Origin: Acidobacteriota bacterium
Lineage (GTDB): Bacteria > Acidobacteriota > Blastocatellia > Pyrinomonadales > Pyrinomonadaceae
Length of the DNA: 64,000 nt
NCBI GenBank assembly: GCA_016713675.1
Contig: JADJOS010000004.1
Location: forward strand, 558,001 to 622,000
Direction of reading: 5' to 3'
In this document: piece by piece, positions 1-8,916 of the stretch
How positions within the stretch are numbered: the stretch's first letter is position 1
Layout of the letters: every line of letters starts with the position of its first letter
Notes under the pieces: generated by a model
Told to the model about the DNA's origin: nothing
The model's input: the letters and a program-made list of their open reading frames with translations, nothing else
Databases searched by the model: none
Made by a program: the position numbers and the translations under genes

Positions 1-611
1 TGCCTTCAGGCCAAACAGCCGCACGGTCTTTGTTCCCGTCCAGTCAAGGGCACGGATCGGGTAGCTGAAAATCGTGTAAAACAATTGGAGCGGCATCGCA
101 ACAAAAAACGATACTCGCTCAGAGAGTTCGAGTGCCCGGTTTTCGGTGCCAGTTCGCCAAATACAATATGCAGAAAGGTTATCAGCGAAAAGGCTATCGT
201 AAATGAGATCGTATGCAGGATCGGCCCGGAGGATAGGAATGCAGCTCCGGTCACATCTCCCAAATAGATCAGCCCGGGCTCAAGCAAAGCGGCAACGACC
301 GGTTCGCCAACCCAACCCAATCCGAGTGAAGACAATGTGATGCCAAGCTGTGTCGCCGATATGTAGGCACTCAGATTGTTGAGCATTCGCAGAAGCCGCT
401 TGGCCGCTGTGTCGCCTTCCACAGCGAGGGCCTCAATTCGTGATTTACGAACCGCGACCAGAGCAAATTCGCTCGCAACAAAAAAGCCGTTGGCAAGCAC
501 GAGAAAGACCACCAAAAAAATTTTGGCAAGCGTGTACAGCAGAGTTGGCACTTCGGGTGCGGTCTCGATCTCGGCGGCAAAAAGAAGAAACAAACTGGCA
601 GGGTCGTCCAT
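1..611 (-). pseudogene. CNNM/DUF21 (HlyC/CorC-type) membrane protein, partial and frameshifted
   Basis: This is the N-terminal DUF21 (CNNM) transmembrane domain of the HlyC/CorC family, whose members are thought to take part in Mg/Co efflux at the inner membrane. The start at 611 is followed by a hydrophobic helix, then NGFFVASEFALVAVRKSR and the hallmark FGELAPKT. After APKT the frame turns into unrelated sequence. Shifting one base at 134-140 (a GGG run on the coding strand) restores ALELSERVSFFVAMPLQL and a family-like helix that stays open to the window edge. The CBS and CorC domains would lie outside the window. I infer one intact gene with a base missing here, most likely a sequencing error, although a real mutation cannot be excluded. 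Confidence 0.75.
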
Positions 612-738
612 TAAGGAAAAATGTTGAATTAGATCTATCTTAGTATCGTGTCAGTATTCGTCGATCTGTTAGAACTTTCGCTCGACTGAAAGTCCAAAGT
701 ATAGCATATCTCGCATTTTCACAACCAGACGCCGCGGG

Positions 739-1314
739 TCAGCGCATCCGGGCATCGATCATTTCATCGATCATCATCCGGCACGAACCGCAGCCAAGCC
801 CCGCGTTGCACGCTGTCGAGACATCGTCGACCGACCGGGCGTCCGTTTCAAGTATTATCGTTTCGATGCTCTCCTCCGTTACACTGAAACATGTACATAT
901 CAGGGCACTGTCGCCCGAAAACTCTTCAAGACGCGACCTTCGAAAGTCAGCAAGGGCTCCGTGCAAAGCCTGGGAACAAGCCTCTAAACACTCTCGTCGG
1001 TCGGCCGGCACCGGGCCCAGCGATGTTGTGATCGAGTCGATCAACTGAATATCATCCAAACCGTGAAGCTCGGTCAAACGCCGGCCGTTGAATGCATCGG
1101 CTATTACATCGGCCGCCGCAGACATATAACCGCAGCCATTTGTCATGAAGCTGATATCGCGGATAAGTTTTGTTCCGTCATCGATCGAAACGGAGAACCG
1201 GACAAAGCATCCACAAGCAAAGCTCGCCCCGGTACCGCTCGCACGATCGTCGCCACTATGCCGAAGGTGCCGGATATCTTTCAGCCGCTCTGCTATTTCT
1301 GACGGATAGACCAC
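739..1314 (-). CDS. NifU/IscU-like scaffold domain fused to a BFD-like [2Fe-2S] domain
   Basis: The protein has 191 residues. The N-terminal two thirds match the IscU/NifU scaffold fold, with its three cysteine positions in ACGCF, TNGCGYMSAAADVIAD and RRECLEACSQAL. The C-terminal third is a bacterioferritin-associated-ferredoxin-like [2Fe-2S] domain, with CTCFSVTEE followed by CNAGLGCGSC. This arrangement resembles the first two domains of NifU without the C-terminal Nfu domain. A role in Fe-S cluster assembly or transfer is inferred from the ligands; no nifS, isc or suf gene is nearby. The called start is a GTG with only a weak ribosome binding site, so the exact N terminus is uncertain. It is divergent from the TlpA-like gene at 1405. 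Confidence 0.8.
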   Translation of the reverse strand: MVYPSEIAERLKDIRHLRHSGDDRASGTGASFACGCFVRFSVSIDDGTKLIRDISFMTNGCGYMSAAADVIADAFNGRRLTELHGLDDIQLIDSITTSLGPVPADRRECLEACSQALHGALADFRRSRLEEFSGDSALICTCFSVTEESIETIILETDARSVDDVSTACNAGLGCGSCRMMIDEMIDARMR

Positions 1315-1366
1315 GCCTTTGATGTTAATCGCAATCCGGGGATTCGCAAATCCCGGCGTATTCCCT

Positions 1367-1395
1367 TTTACAAATTGCGCCTAACAATTTACGAT
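1367..1395 (+). promoter_or_regulatory. possible sigma70-type promoter for the TlpA-like gene
   Basis: TTTACA at 1367-1372 and TACGAT at 1390-1395 are separated by 17 bases, and the -10 ends nine bases before the ATG. Transcription from here would be nearly leaderless. The match is moderate and the call rests on spacing and position only. Confidence 0.3.
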
Positions 1396-1404
1396 TGAAA
1401 TGAT

Positions 1405-1977
1405 ATGAAGATCGGCGTTTTTTGCTTCCTGGCTATTGCCTTTTGCTTTTTGACCTCTTGTCAGCGGGCGGCGGCTCCGGTCGCTGTTTCTAACCGGCCG
1501 GTTTCGATCAACGACGTACCGCAAACGAACGTTCAAATGCCCCCGACAAAGCCACTAACCGAAATGAAGTGGACATTGGCCGGCGGCATCGAACAAACGC
1601 TGAAGGATCACGCCGGAAAGGTCGTCATCCTTGATTTTTGGGCGACATATTGCGGACCTTGCCGCGAAGAGATCCCGCATTTGAATTCGATCCTGGCTAA
1701 ACACGGAGCCGAAAACATCGTGATAATAGGCTTGAATGTCGGTGGTGACGAAGATCTCAAACTCGTACCTGAATTCACCAAAACGACCAAGATCGACTAC
1801 CCGATCGCACTGCCTGAGGACGCTCTCAACCAATTCATATTTGCCACCGATAGTTCGATCCCGCAAACTGCTATCTTCGACCGCACCGGACGCCTCGTCA
1901 AAAAATTCATCGGCTACGGCCCAACGGTAAAGGACGAACTGGATAGAGTCGTCAATGCCGCAGTTACCGGCAGTTGA
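1405..1977 (+). CDS. TlpA/ResA-like thioredoxin-fold lipoprotein
   Basis: The protein has 190 residues. It opens with a lipoprotein signal ending in the lipobox FLTSC, so it should be anchored to a membrane on the periplasmic side. A linker of about 45 residues precedes a thioredoxin-like domain with the redox motif YCGPC in the context ILDFWATYCGPCREEIPH. The later IPQTAIFD segment supplies the cis-proline. Proteins of this type reduce periplasmic disulfides, for example in cytochrome c maturation. The act-cox operon in this window needs many haem attachments, but any link to it is only inferred. The GH15 gene starts 12 bases downstream, so the two may be co-transcribed. Confidence 0.85.
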   Translation: MKIGVFCFLAIAFCFLTSCQRAAAPVAVSNRPVSINDVPQTNVQMPPTKPLTEMKWTLAGGIEQTLKDHAGKVVILDFWATYCGPCREEIPHLNSILAKHGAENIVIIGLNVGGDEDLKLVPEFTKTTKIDYPIALPEDALNQFIFATDSSIPQTAIFDRTGRLVKKFIGYGPTVKDELDRVVNAAVTGS

Positions 1978-1989
1978 CACTGACACCGT

Positions 1990-3939
1990 ATGAGAGATAT
2001 TCCCGTCGGTAACGGCAGCCTTCTTGTAAATTTTGACGACAAATATCAGATCCGCGACATTTATTTCCCGCATGTCGGACAGGAGAATCATACCGAGGGC
2101 TTCCCGTTTCGGTTTGGAGTTTGGATCGATGGTGAGTTTTCGTGGGTCTATGAGAACGAATGGCAGCGGACACTGAAATATCTGCCCGATACTTTGGCCA
2201 CGGATGTTACGCTGCGAAACGAAACGCTCGGTATTGAGATCAATTGTAACGACGCCGTAGCCGGACGGGAAAACATCTACATTCGCCGGATCGAGGTTCG
2301 GAATTTGTTTGATCGCGCGCTCAACGTCCGCATCTTTGTCCATCAGGACTTTCGGATCTACGAGAACAAGGTTGGCGACACTGCATTTTACGATCCCGAG
2401 ACCCGTTCCTTGATCCATTACAAAAAGCACCGCTATTTTCTGATTAATACCGAGCCGCATTTTGACGAATTCGCGACCGGCCGCAAGGCTTTTCGAAACA
2501 GCGAGGGCACTTGGCGTGACGCCGAGGACGGCCACCTCCACGGCGGAGCGATCACCGAAGGCTCCGTCGATTCGACCATCGGCGTTCATTTTTCACTCGA
2601 GCCCCAAGGGAAATACGATCTTCACTACTGGATCGCGGCAGGCACTACTTATTATCAGGTGGAACGTGCCGCCCGGCATCTTCGTGAAAACGGTCCGCAG
2701 TATTACGTTGACCGTTCGATCGAACGAGGGCGAGCTTGGCTTGCAAAGCACCGGTCTGATCTTCATGACCTGGACGCTCAGATCGTCGATCTATACAAGC
2801 GAAGTCTGCTTATTGTAAACTCGCAGATCGACAAGGGCGGAGCGATCATCGCGGCAAACGACCATGACGTGACCGAACGGGCAACCGACCACTACAGCTA
2901 TCTATGGCCTCGTGACGGGGCGTTTGTTGCTAATGCCCTTGATCTTGCCGGTTACCAACATCTCTCGTCGATGTTCTTTGCCCTGTGCCAAAAAATCGTC
3001 CACGAACGCGGCTATTTTCTCCAAAAGTATAATCCTGACGGCAGCGTCGGTTCCGGATGGCACGCCTCGTGGGACAAGTACCGCGGCGTTCCGCTCGTGC
3101 CGATCCAGGAAGACGAGACGGCTCTTGTTTTATGGGCCTTGTGGGAACATTACGACAAATTTCGGGACAAGGGTCTAATTGACGGCCTATATATATATTT
3201 GATCAAGAAATGCGCTGATTTTATGGTCGAGTTTCGCGATCCGGAGACGAAACTGCCCAAGCCGAGCTGGAATCTTTGGGAAGACCGACTCGGCGTTCAT
3301 ACTTTCACCTGCTCGACGGTCGTCGCCGGCCTAAGGGCGGCCGCGAATTTTGCAAAACTTTACGATGAGCCTGAGAAGGCCCGCGAATATGATCAGGCAG
3401 CGAACGAAATGGTGGACGCGATGCGTGAACATCTCTACAGCGAACAAATCGGCCGCTTTGTACGTTCCCTGCACTCGAACGGCGACGAATCGCTCACTCC
3501 TGATGAGACGGTTGATGCATCGTTGTTTGGGATCTTCTATTTTGGCTGCTTCGATATTGACGATCCGATGGTTTCCGGCACGATGACCGCCGTTGAGTCG
3601 CGTCTGACCAATCGCGGAAGCGTAGGCGGCGTCGCCCGCTTCGAAAATGACGGTTACATGCGTGAAAGCGAGGGGATCATCGGTAATTCCTGGTTCATGT
3701 GCACGCTTTGGCTTGCCGAATATCACATTGCAAAGGCTAAGTCCTCCAACGACCTCCAACCGGCGGTCGATATTATAAATTGGGTCGCCGCACATGCCTT
3801 TCCCTCGGGCGTACTTGGCGAGCAGATAGATCCTGTCACCGGCAAGCACCTCTCCGTCTCACCTCTTACGTGGTCGCACTCGACGTTTGTGGCGACGGTA
3901 AACAGCTATCTTTCGAAACTGGCCGCATTTGGCCAATGA
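1990..3939 (+). CDS. glycoside hydrolase family 15 protein (glucoamylase-like)
   Basis: This 649-residue enzyme is typical in length for bacterial GH15 glucoamylases and trehalases. The first 270 residues form the N-terminal beta-sandwich. The (alpha/alpha)6 barrel follows, with HYSYLWPRDGAFVANAL, GYFLQKYNPDGSVGSGWH and IQEDETALVLWALW. SWNLWEDRLGVHTF contains the presumed general acid Glu, and GEQIDPVTG followed by LSVSPLTWSHSTF contains the presumed general base Glu. No signal peptide is visible, so a cytoplasmic role in glycogen, maltodextrin or trehalose breakdown is likelier than secretion. Substrate specificity cannot be read from the sequence. It sits directly upstream of pyruvate kinase, giving a sugar-catabolic pair. 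Confidence 0.9.
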   Translation: MRDIPVGNGSLLVNFDDKYQIRDIYFPHVGQENHTEGFPFRFGVWIDGEFSWVYENEWQRTLKYLPDTLATDVTLRNETLGIEINCNDAVAGRENIYIRRIEVRNLFDRALNVRIFVHQDFRIYENKVGDTAFYDPETRSLIHYKKHRYFLINTEPHFDEFATGRKAFRNSEGTWRDAEDGHLHGGAITEGSVDSTIGVHFSLEPQGKYDLHYWIAAGTTYYQVERAARHLRENGPQYYVDRSIERGRAWLAKHRSDLHDLDAQIVDLYKRSLLIVNSQIDKGGAIIAANDHDVTERATDHYSYLWPRDGAFVANALDLAGYQHLSSMFFALCQKIVHERGYFLQKYNPDGSVGSGWHASWDKYRGVPLVPIQEDETALVLWALWEHYDKFRDKGLIDGLYIYLIKKCADFMVEFRDPETKLPKPSWNLWEDRLGVHTFTCSTVVAGLRAAANFAKLYDEPEKAREYDQAANEMVDAMREHLYSEQIGRFVRSLHSNGDESLTPDETVDASLFGIFYFGCFDIDDPMVSGTMTAVESRLTNRGSVGGVARFENDGYMRESEGIIGNSWFMCTLWLAEYHIAKAKSSNDLQPAVDIINWVAAHAFPSGVLGEQIDPVTGKHLSVSPLTWSHSTFVATVNSYLSKLAAFGQ

Positions 3940-3988
3940 TCTGGCCCGACCTTTCGCGTCTCCCCGACTTTGCGTTAAAATCATAGCA

Positions 3989-5503
3989 ATGCGAAAAGCA
4001 AAGATACTCGCGACGCTTGGTCCTGCGTCAAATACTCAACCAATTATCGAGACCATGATCCGCTCCGGCCTCAATGCCGTGCGGATAAATATGTCGCACG
4101 GCATACAGTCCGAGCACGCACAGACGATCGCAAATGCCAGAGCGGCTGCCGAGTCTCTGGATATGCCTTTGTCGATCCTGGTCGATCTCTCAGGCCCGAA
4201 GATACGCACCGGCAAACTGATAAAAGGGGCTAGCGTAGTAATTCACGAAGGCGATCTTTTTTCGATCACAACACGTGAGGTCGATGGTGATATCCACGAA
4301 GTGGGGACCAATTACGAGGGCTTACCCCGCGTTGTGGATATTGGGGCCCGAATCCTGATCGATGACGGCGCTATCGAATTGATCGTTGAATCAAAAAATG
4401 AGACCGATGTTAATTGCCGCGTCATCGTTGGCGGCGTCCTGAGCGAACGGAAGGGCATCAATCTGCCGAATACGACCCTGCCGATCCCATCCATGACCAA
4501 GAAAGATCACACAGATCTGGAATGGGCGATGGAACAGAATGTTGATTACATCGCTCTTTCGTTCGTCCGTACCGCGGATGACTGCCGCGAGGCAAAGGCG
4601 AAGATCAAAACACTCAACAAGAGAAAATTGGGCCGGCCGCTGCTCGTCGCAAAGATCGAGAAGAGTGAAGCTATCGCCAATCTCGACGCCATCATTGCTG
4701 AGACCGACGGTCTAATGGTGGCCCGCGGCGATCTCGGCGTCGAAACGAGCGTCGAACTCGTGCCCGTCTATCAAAAACTGATCATCGAAAAGGCCGTCAC
4801 TAACGACAAGTTCGTGATCACCGCCACTCAGATGCTGCAATCGATGATCGACAATCCGTTCCCGACCAGAGCCGAGGCCTCGGACGTTGCAAACGCCGTC
4901 TGGGACGGCACCGATGCCGTAATGCTGTCTGCCGAGACCGCATCGGGCCATCATCCCGTCGAATCGATCAAAACGATGGTCCGTATAATCGATGCCGCCG
5001 AAACGATCAGCCCGGCACAGCTCAAAAAACCGATCAAATTCTCTCAGGAACCTACGGGCCGCACGAGCCAGGCACTCTGCAAGGCCGCGGCCTACGCGGC
5101 AAAAGAGATGATGACAGAAAAGGTGGCGGTCTTCACTGAATCAGGCCTGATGGCACGGCGGCTCTCGACAGTACGGTCAGGTCTGCAGACGTTCGCACTG
5201 ACTACGTCTAAGGATGTCAGAAACCAGCTTTCGTTGATCTGGGGCGTGAAGCCGTTCTACCACGCCGACCTGGCCACCGTTGATCTCGACAATTCCATCG
5301 GCAGTACGACCATGTTCGACCTGATGAATACAAGCCCTGACAAAACGGGCGATCTGCTGAAGATCGGCGAGAAGACGCTGATCGACGCCGGCGTAGTAAC
5401 CCTAGGCGAAACCATCATAATGATGGCCGGCCGCCTATCCGGCCAAGGCCTTTCAAGTTCGGTGATCGTGTGGTCGATCGGCGAAAATATCCCTCGACGG
5501 TGA
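3989..5503 (+). CDS. pyk: pyruvate kinase
   Basis: Pyruvate kinase transfers phosphate from phosphoenolpyruvate to ADP, the last step of glycolysis. The 504-residue protein has the family landmarks: KILATLGPAS at the N terminus, RINMSHG, the catalytic Lys in LLVAKIEKSEA, the Mg-binding MVARGDLGVE and ATQMLQSM. The C-terminal allosteric domain is present. I chose the ATG at 3989 because family similarity starts there; an upstream in-frame ATG at 3929 would add 20 unrelated residues and overlap the GH15 gene. The start lies about 50 bases after the GH15 stop. Confidence 0.95.
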   Translation: MRKAKILATLGPASNTQPIIETMIRSGLNAVRINMSHGIQSEHAQTIANARAAAESLDMPLSILVDLSGPKIRTGKLIKGASVVIHEGDLFSITTREVDGDIHEVGTNYEGLPRVVDIGARILIDDGAIELIVESKNETDVNCRVIVGGVLSERKGINLPNTTLPIPSMTKKDHTDLEWAMEQNVDYIALSFVRTADDCREAKAKIKTLNKRKLGRPLLVAKIEKSEAIANLDAIIAETDGLMVARGDLGVETSVELVPVYQKLIIEKAVTNDKFVITATQMLQSMIDNPFPTRAEASDVANAVWDGTDAVMLSAETASGHHPVESIKTMVRIIDAAETISPAQLKKPIKFSQEPTGRTSQALCKAAAYAAKEMMTEKVAVFTESGLMARRLSTVRSGLQTFALTTSKDVRNQLSLIWGVKPFYHADLATVDLDNSIGSTTMFDLMNTSPDKTGDLLKIGEKTLIDAGVVTLGETIIMMAGRLSGQGLSSSVIVWSIGENIPRR

Positions 5504-5516
5504 TGCCTGCGTCAAA

Positions 5517-6056
5517 CTAGCATGTAAATAATCCCGGGCAGCATTGCCGATAGTAGGCAAAATCTTCGTCGGTTTTAAGTGTGACGCACTTATTTTGGGC
5601 TTTTGTGCATTCATTGTATGGACAAGCGTAATTGGCTCCGTTAGGACAACAGTGCTTTCTGTCACCGCATAAATGATATCCGGCCACGCATTCCTGTGCG
5701 CTCGCAAGTGTCGGCAGCATCGCCGAAACCGAAACGGCCAAAGCAGCTCCGTAAGCGAAGCGAAGCATTGCGCGTCGAGATATTCGATCTCTCTGTGACA
5801 CCTCATTTTCGGGTCGCTCGCCAGCATATCGGGCCCCAAACCGCCCGATATGCGCCATCCACAACAAGGTGAACGCAATAGCACGGGGCAAGGCAAACGT
5901 CCAAACCCCGACAAACCCTTGGCTAAGCAGCAGCACGCCGAACCAGCTGATCACGGTGCCGCGAAACGACCAACGCATACATTTTGGACAGCGCCCGAGC
6001 TTCAGGCGGATTTGTTCTGCGGCCGTTTCTACCAATCTCATTGATCTTAATTTCAT
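5517..6056 (-). CDS. membrane protein with a Cys-rich C-terminal domain, function unknown
   Basis: I do not recognise this 179-residue protein with certainty. The N terminus has a short zinc-ribbon-like LGRCPKC motif loosely reminiscent of DUF3624, then hydrophobic segments. A mid-protein RRAMLRFAYGAA stretch followed by a hydrophobic run and LASAQ looks like an internal twin-arginine-type export signal. The last 55 residues hold ten cysteines (for instance CGDRKHCC and YRQCCPG) and no obvious cofactor motif. The layout could mean two fused modules, or two genes read as one. The ATG at 6056 is preferred because GAGGG lies six bases upstream. Pyruvate kinase converges on it. Confidence 0.55.
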   Translation of the reverse strand: MKLRSMRLVETAAEQIRLKLGRCPKCMRWSFRGTVISWFGVLLLSQGFVGVWTFALPRAIAFTLLWMAHIGRFGARYAGERPENEVSQRDRISRRAMLRFAYGAALAVSVSAMLPTLASAQECVAGYHLCGDRKHCCPNGANYACPYNECTKAQNKCVTLKTDEDFAYYRQCCPGLFTC

Positions 6057-6288
6057 ATTGACCCTCGCAGTCAATTACCGATAAGGGGAGACGACGAGGG
6101 AGCAACAATGACGAATACGGCGTGAGGAAACAAACAATTATCCGATGGATTAGAATCCGATGCCTATGACTAATTGACTTTTGGAAGAAATGTCAATATT
6201 TCTTTGCTTGGATCAGCGCTCGCTCGGATTGCAAAGCGATAAACAGCGCTAGTATGGCCGGTTATTTAATTTCTGCGGTTCGGCCGGA

Positions 6289-6978
6289 TCAAACCACCGC
6301 GCCGAAAAGCTTACCAACACCGGCCGTAACGGCCATAGCGATGGCACCCCAAAATAGGACGCGTAGTGAGCCTTTGAGCATTCCGGCTCCGCCGGCCTTT
6401 GCGGCGACGGCACCGAGTACAGCGAGGAATACGAGCGAGCTGATAGCGACTGCCCAGATCATGAAATTAAACGGCATGAACCAGGTTACAACAAGCGGCA
6501 AAGCGGCTCCGACAGAGAATGCAACGGCCGAAAATACCGCAGCCTGCAGCGGACGGGCACTTGTAACTTCAGAAATGCCAAGTTCGTCGCGTGTGTGAGC
6601 CCCGAGAGCGTCGTGTGCCATCAGTTGCTCGGCGACCTCCATCGCAAGCTCTGGTGTGAGGCCGCGGCCTTCGTAGATCGATGCAAGCTCCCGCAATTCA
6701 AATTCCGGTTCGTCTTCGAGATGTTTCTTTTCAAGCTCGATATCGGCGCGTTCGGTGTCGGCCTGAGAGTAGACTGAGACGTACTCGCCCGCGGCCATCG
6801 ACAATGCACCGGCAAAAAGCCCGGCCACACCGGCGAGCATCACAACCTCGTGCCCAGATGCCGCAGCCGCCACGCCAATGACCAATGACGAGGTCGAGAC
6901 AATCCCGTCGTTAGCACCCAACACCGCGGCACGGAGCCAGCCGATGCGGTGCGAACGGTGCATTTCGTTGTGGATCAT
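6289..6978 (-). CDS. VIT1/CCC1 family transporter (DUF125)
   Basis: This 229-residue inner-membrane protein belongs to the VIT1/CCC1 family, members of which move Fe(II) or Mn(II) and have a role in metal storage or detoxification. The first helix carries the signature GWLRAAVLGANDGIVSTSSL. A second helix ends in GALSMAAGEYVSV. A charged cytoplasmic segment of about 70 residues rich in Glu follows, and this part binds metal in characterised homologues. Three further helices complete the five-helix topology. It stands alone on the minus strand. The metal carried cannot be inferred from the sequence. Confidence 0.88.
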   Translation of the reverse strand: MIHNEMHRSHRIGWLRAAVLGANDGIVSTSSLVIGVAAAASGHEVVMLAGVAGLFAGALSMAAGEYVSVYSQADTERADIELEKKHLEDEPEFELRELASIYEGRGLTPELAMEVAEQLMAHDALGAHTRDELGISEVTSARPLQAAVFSAVAFSVGAALPLVVTWFMPFNFMIWAVAISSLVFLAVLGAVAAKAGGAGMLKGSLRVLFWGAIAMAVTAGVGKLFGAVV

Positions 6979-7034
6979 ATCAGTTTTCCCGTCCGAAGAT
7001 AGAATAACCTATTGGCGATCTTTTGAGGAAAGGT

Positions 7035-8060
7035 CTAATCGGCTCCGAGTACCTGTGCGACGGTTTCTTTTTTCAGCCCGCTGCCGTTCTTTTTGTTGTA
7101 ATCGGCGAGCGATATTTGAGGGTCGCGCCATGCGTCCAGATGGCCAACCTGATGTACGCATTGAATAGTGCAGGTCGGGGCACACCATTTTTCGGTGTTA
7201 TATTCGCGGTGCATGTCGGCGTGACTATATTCAAGAAGCGGAATGCCCGGCGTGCCCCGCTGCTGCGAACACCAACTGACAATGCCGCCTTCGTCGATGT
7301 ACAGATATCTCGCACCTGCACGGCAACGCCATTCGTATTCCTTGCCTTCGACAAGATCGTCCTGGAACCAGTTCCAACGGGCATACGAACTTTGGCCCTT
7401 GCTCTTGATCTCTTTGTAAACTTCCTTTTCCCGGGGCGTCAGGCCTTTGTTGAGGCCGTCTTCGTCGTGGATAACGCCGACCGTCGACGAGAATCCGAGT
7501 TCGCGGGCACGGTTTGCTATCACCAACGCCTCGTCCGGATTGGCGACACCGCCACCGACGACCGAGTTGATGTTGACCTTAAATTTCGCGTGGTCGCGCA
7601 GGTTGACGAGCTTAGCGTCGAGCACCTTGAGGCTCTTTTTCGAAACGTCGTCGGGCGTCACGTTGTCGATCGAGATCTGCAGATAATCGAGACCGGCCTC
7701 GTTAAGTTTTTTGATCTTATCGACCTGAAAATAATACCCGTTCGAGATCAGACCGGCGATCATTCCGTGGTGCCGTATGCGGGCGATGATCTCGTAGATC
7801 TCCGGGTGCATCATCGGTTCGCCGCCCGAGATCGTTATTACGGACGAGCCGAACTCAGCCAGTTTATCGATCCGTTTCAGCATCACGTCGATCGGCACCG
7901 GATCGCTGGTTTTGTCGTATTCGTTGCAGTACGTACACGCCAGATTGCACCGCCGCATCGGCACAATATGCACCAGTACCGGATGCTTGGTCGAGGCAAA
8001 CGCCTTGACGGTATGTTTGACCCCGCGTGTAAATCTGCTGAAACTGCTCGCCTTTGGCAT
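7035..8060 (-). CDS. radical SAM protein with a C-terminal Cys-rich (SPASM-like) region
   Basis: The 341-residue protein contains the radical SAM motif CNLACTYC (Cys 38, 42 and 45), which ligates the [4Fe-4S] cluster that cleaves S-adenosylmethionine. The GGEPMMHPE motif for SAM binding follows. The C-terminal third has further cysteines (EWRCRAG, WCSQQRG, KWCAPTCTIQC), consistent with an auxiliary cluster of the SPASM or twitch type. The substrate is unknown; no precursor peptide is evident beside it. I start it at the ATG at 8060, because a good promoter lies at 8092-8120, inside the longer open frame that reaches 8144. It is downstream of the Lol-like operon but separated by a terminator. 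Confidence 0.8.
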   Translation of the reverse strand: MPKASSFSRFTRGVKHTVKAFASTKHPVLVHIVPMRRCNLACTYCNEYDKTSDPVPIDVMLKRIDKLAEFGSSVITISGGEPMMHPEIYEIIARIRHHGMIAGLISNGYYFQVDKIKKLNEAGLDYLQISIDNVTPDDVSKKSLKVLDAKLVNLRDHAKFKVNINSVVGGGVANPDEALVIANRARELGFSSTVGVIHDEDGLNKGLTPREKEVYKEIKSKGQSSYARWNWFQDDLVEGKEYEWRCRAGARYLYIDEGGIVSWCSQQRGTPGIPLLEYSHADMHREYNTEKWCAPTCTIQCVHQVGHLDAWRDPQISLADYNKKNGSGLKKETVAQVLGAD

Positions 8061-8091
8061 AACTGAAATAACCGCCCGTGCTAAACCTCTA

Positions 8092-8120
8092 ATTATAGGT
8101 TCTGATCGGCTCCTTTTCAA
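8092..8120 (-). promoter_or_regulatory. sigma70-type promoter of the radical SAM gene
   Basis: Reading the minus strand, TTGAAA (8115-8120) and a perfect TATAAT (8092-8097) are separated by exactly 17 bases. This is the best consensus promoter I found in the window. It would give a leader of about 25 bases before the ATG at 8060. Confidence 0.65.
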
Positions 8121-8121
8121 A

Positions 8122-8158
8122 TCAAAGAAAATCCCCGGCCGCACTTGAAACGCCGGGG
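8122..8158 (-). terminator. Rho-independent terminator after the LolA-like gene
   Basis: On the minus strand CCCCGGC and GCCGGGG (8133-8158) form a 7-bp GC stem with a 12-base loop, followed by a T-rich ATTTTCTTT. It ends the Lol-like operon just upstream of the radical SAM promoter. Confidence 0.7.
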
Positions 8159-8183
8159 ACTCTATTTTCGGGTTGAAACTGAA

Positions 8184-8891
8184 TTAGCTAGTGACAACCT
8201 TGACGTTCTTCGGCAAAGCGAGCTTGAACAAACCGTAATCGACCTTCGTGTTCTTTTCGATGCCCGTCAGCAAAACTGTGGTCGTGTCGTTGTTGTTTTC
8301 CGTGACCTTTGCCTGCCGCGGCATACCGTCGCCATCGACCCAGAGGTCGGCGGTCTTATAGCTGGTCTTGACCTTGGGTGTCAGCTGCAAATGTATGGTC
8401 TTTACGCCGCCGCTGATCGCCTCTTCGGCAATAAATACGACATTGTAATTTGCCTTCAGCTGGTCTTTCGACATGCTGACAAACGCCAGTGCACCGCCTG
8501 CTGCGGCTCCGCTCTTAGCGCTGCTGGTCTGGCCCTTTATTACCTGATTCAGTTTCGGACGATAAAGCTGATAGCTGTCGCCGATCACGACGATATTCTC
8601 GACCACAGGTTTCGACCAATCGATCCGGACATACTTTTTGCCGGCGTAGCTTTCAGGCAGAAAACTCGTCTTGCCCTCGTACGTGTCCGATTCGCCAAGC
8701 ACCGAATCGGTCTTGACCATCGTCACATTCGACTTAAGCGACGTGAGGTTCTTATAATTGGCGTCCATAATGTTAAGGATCTTGCCAAGCGGCCCTTGTG
8801 CCGCCGCCGAACCTGCAAGCATCAGACCAATTGCGGCTGAAAATACCAGCGTTCTTACAATATTAGTGCTCTTAAAAATATTTTTGATCAT
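8184..8891 (-). CDS. outer-membrane lipoprotein-sorting (LolA-like) protein
   Basis: The 235-residue secreted protein has a signal peptide ending near LAGSAAAQG and a LolA/LolB-type fold, judged from segments such as ILNIMDANYKNLTSLKSN, VRIDWSKPVVENIVVIGD and TADLWVDGDGMPRQ. Such proteins bind acyl chains in a hydrophobic cavity and ferry lipoproteins or lipids across the periplasm. The start at 8891 is chosen because AAAGG lies upstream and the signal peptide begins there; the open frame extends further without support. It is the last gene of the run 10831 to 8184, which also encodes an ABC ATPase and another LolB-like lipoprotein, so a lipid or lipoprotein trafficking role is inferred. Confidence 0.75.
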   Translation of the reverse strand: MIKNIFKSTNIVRTLVFSAAIGLMLAGSAAAQGPLGKILNIMDANYKNLTSLKSNVTMVKTDSVLGESDTYEGKTSFLPESYAGKKYVRIDWSKPVVENIVVIGDSYQLYRPKLNQVIKGQTSSAKSGAAAGGALAFVSMSKDQLKANYNVVFIAEEAISGGVKTIHLQLTPKVKTSYKTADLWVDGDGMPRQAKVTENNNDTTTVLLTGIEKNTKVDYGLFKLALPKNVKVVTS

Positions 8892-8916
8892 AAAACTACC
8901 TTTCAAAAGATACCTT

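Noticed and set aside
1555..2589. Long minus-strand open frame opposite the TlpA and GH15 genes
   Set aside because: It is antisense to two well-supported genes and has no recognisable motif.
7023..8066. Long plus-strand open frame opposite the radical SAM gene
   Set aside because: Shadow of the radical SAM gene, which has its catalytic motif and promoter on the minus strand.
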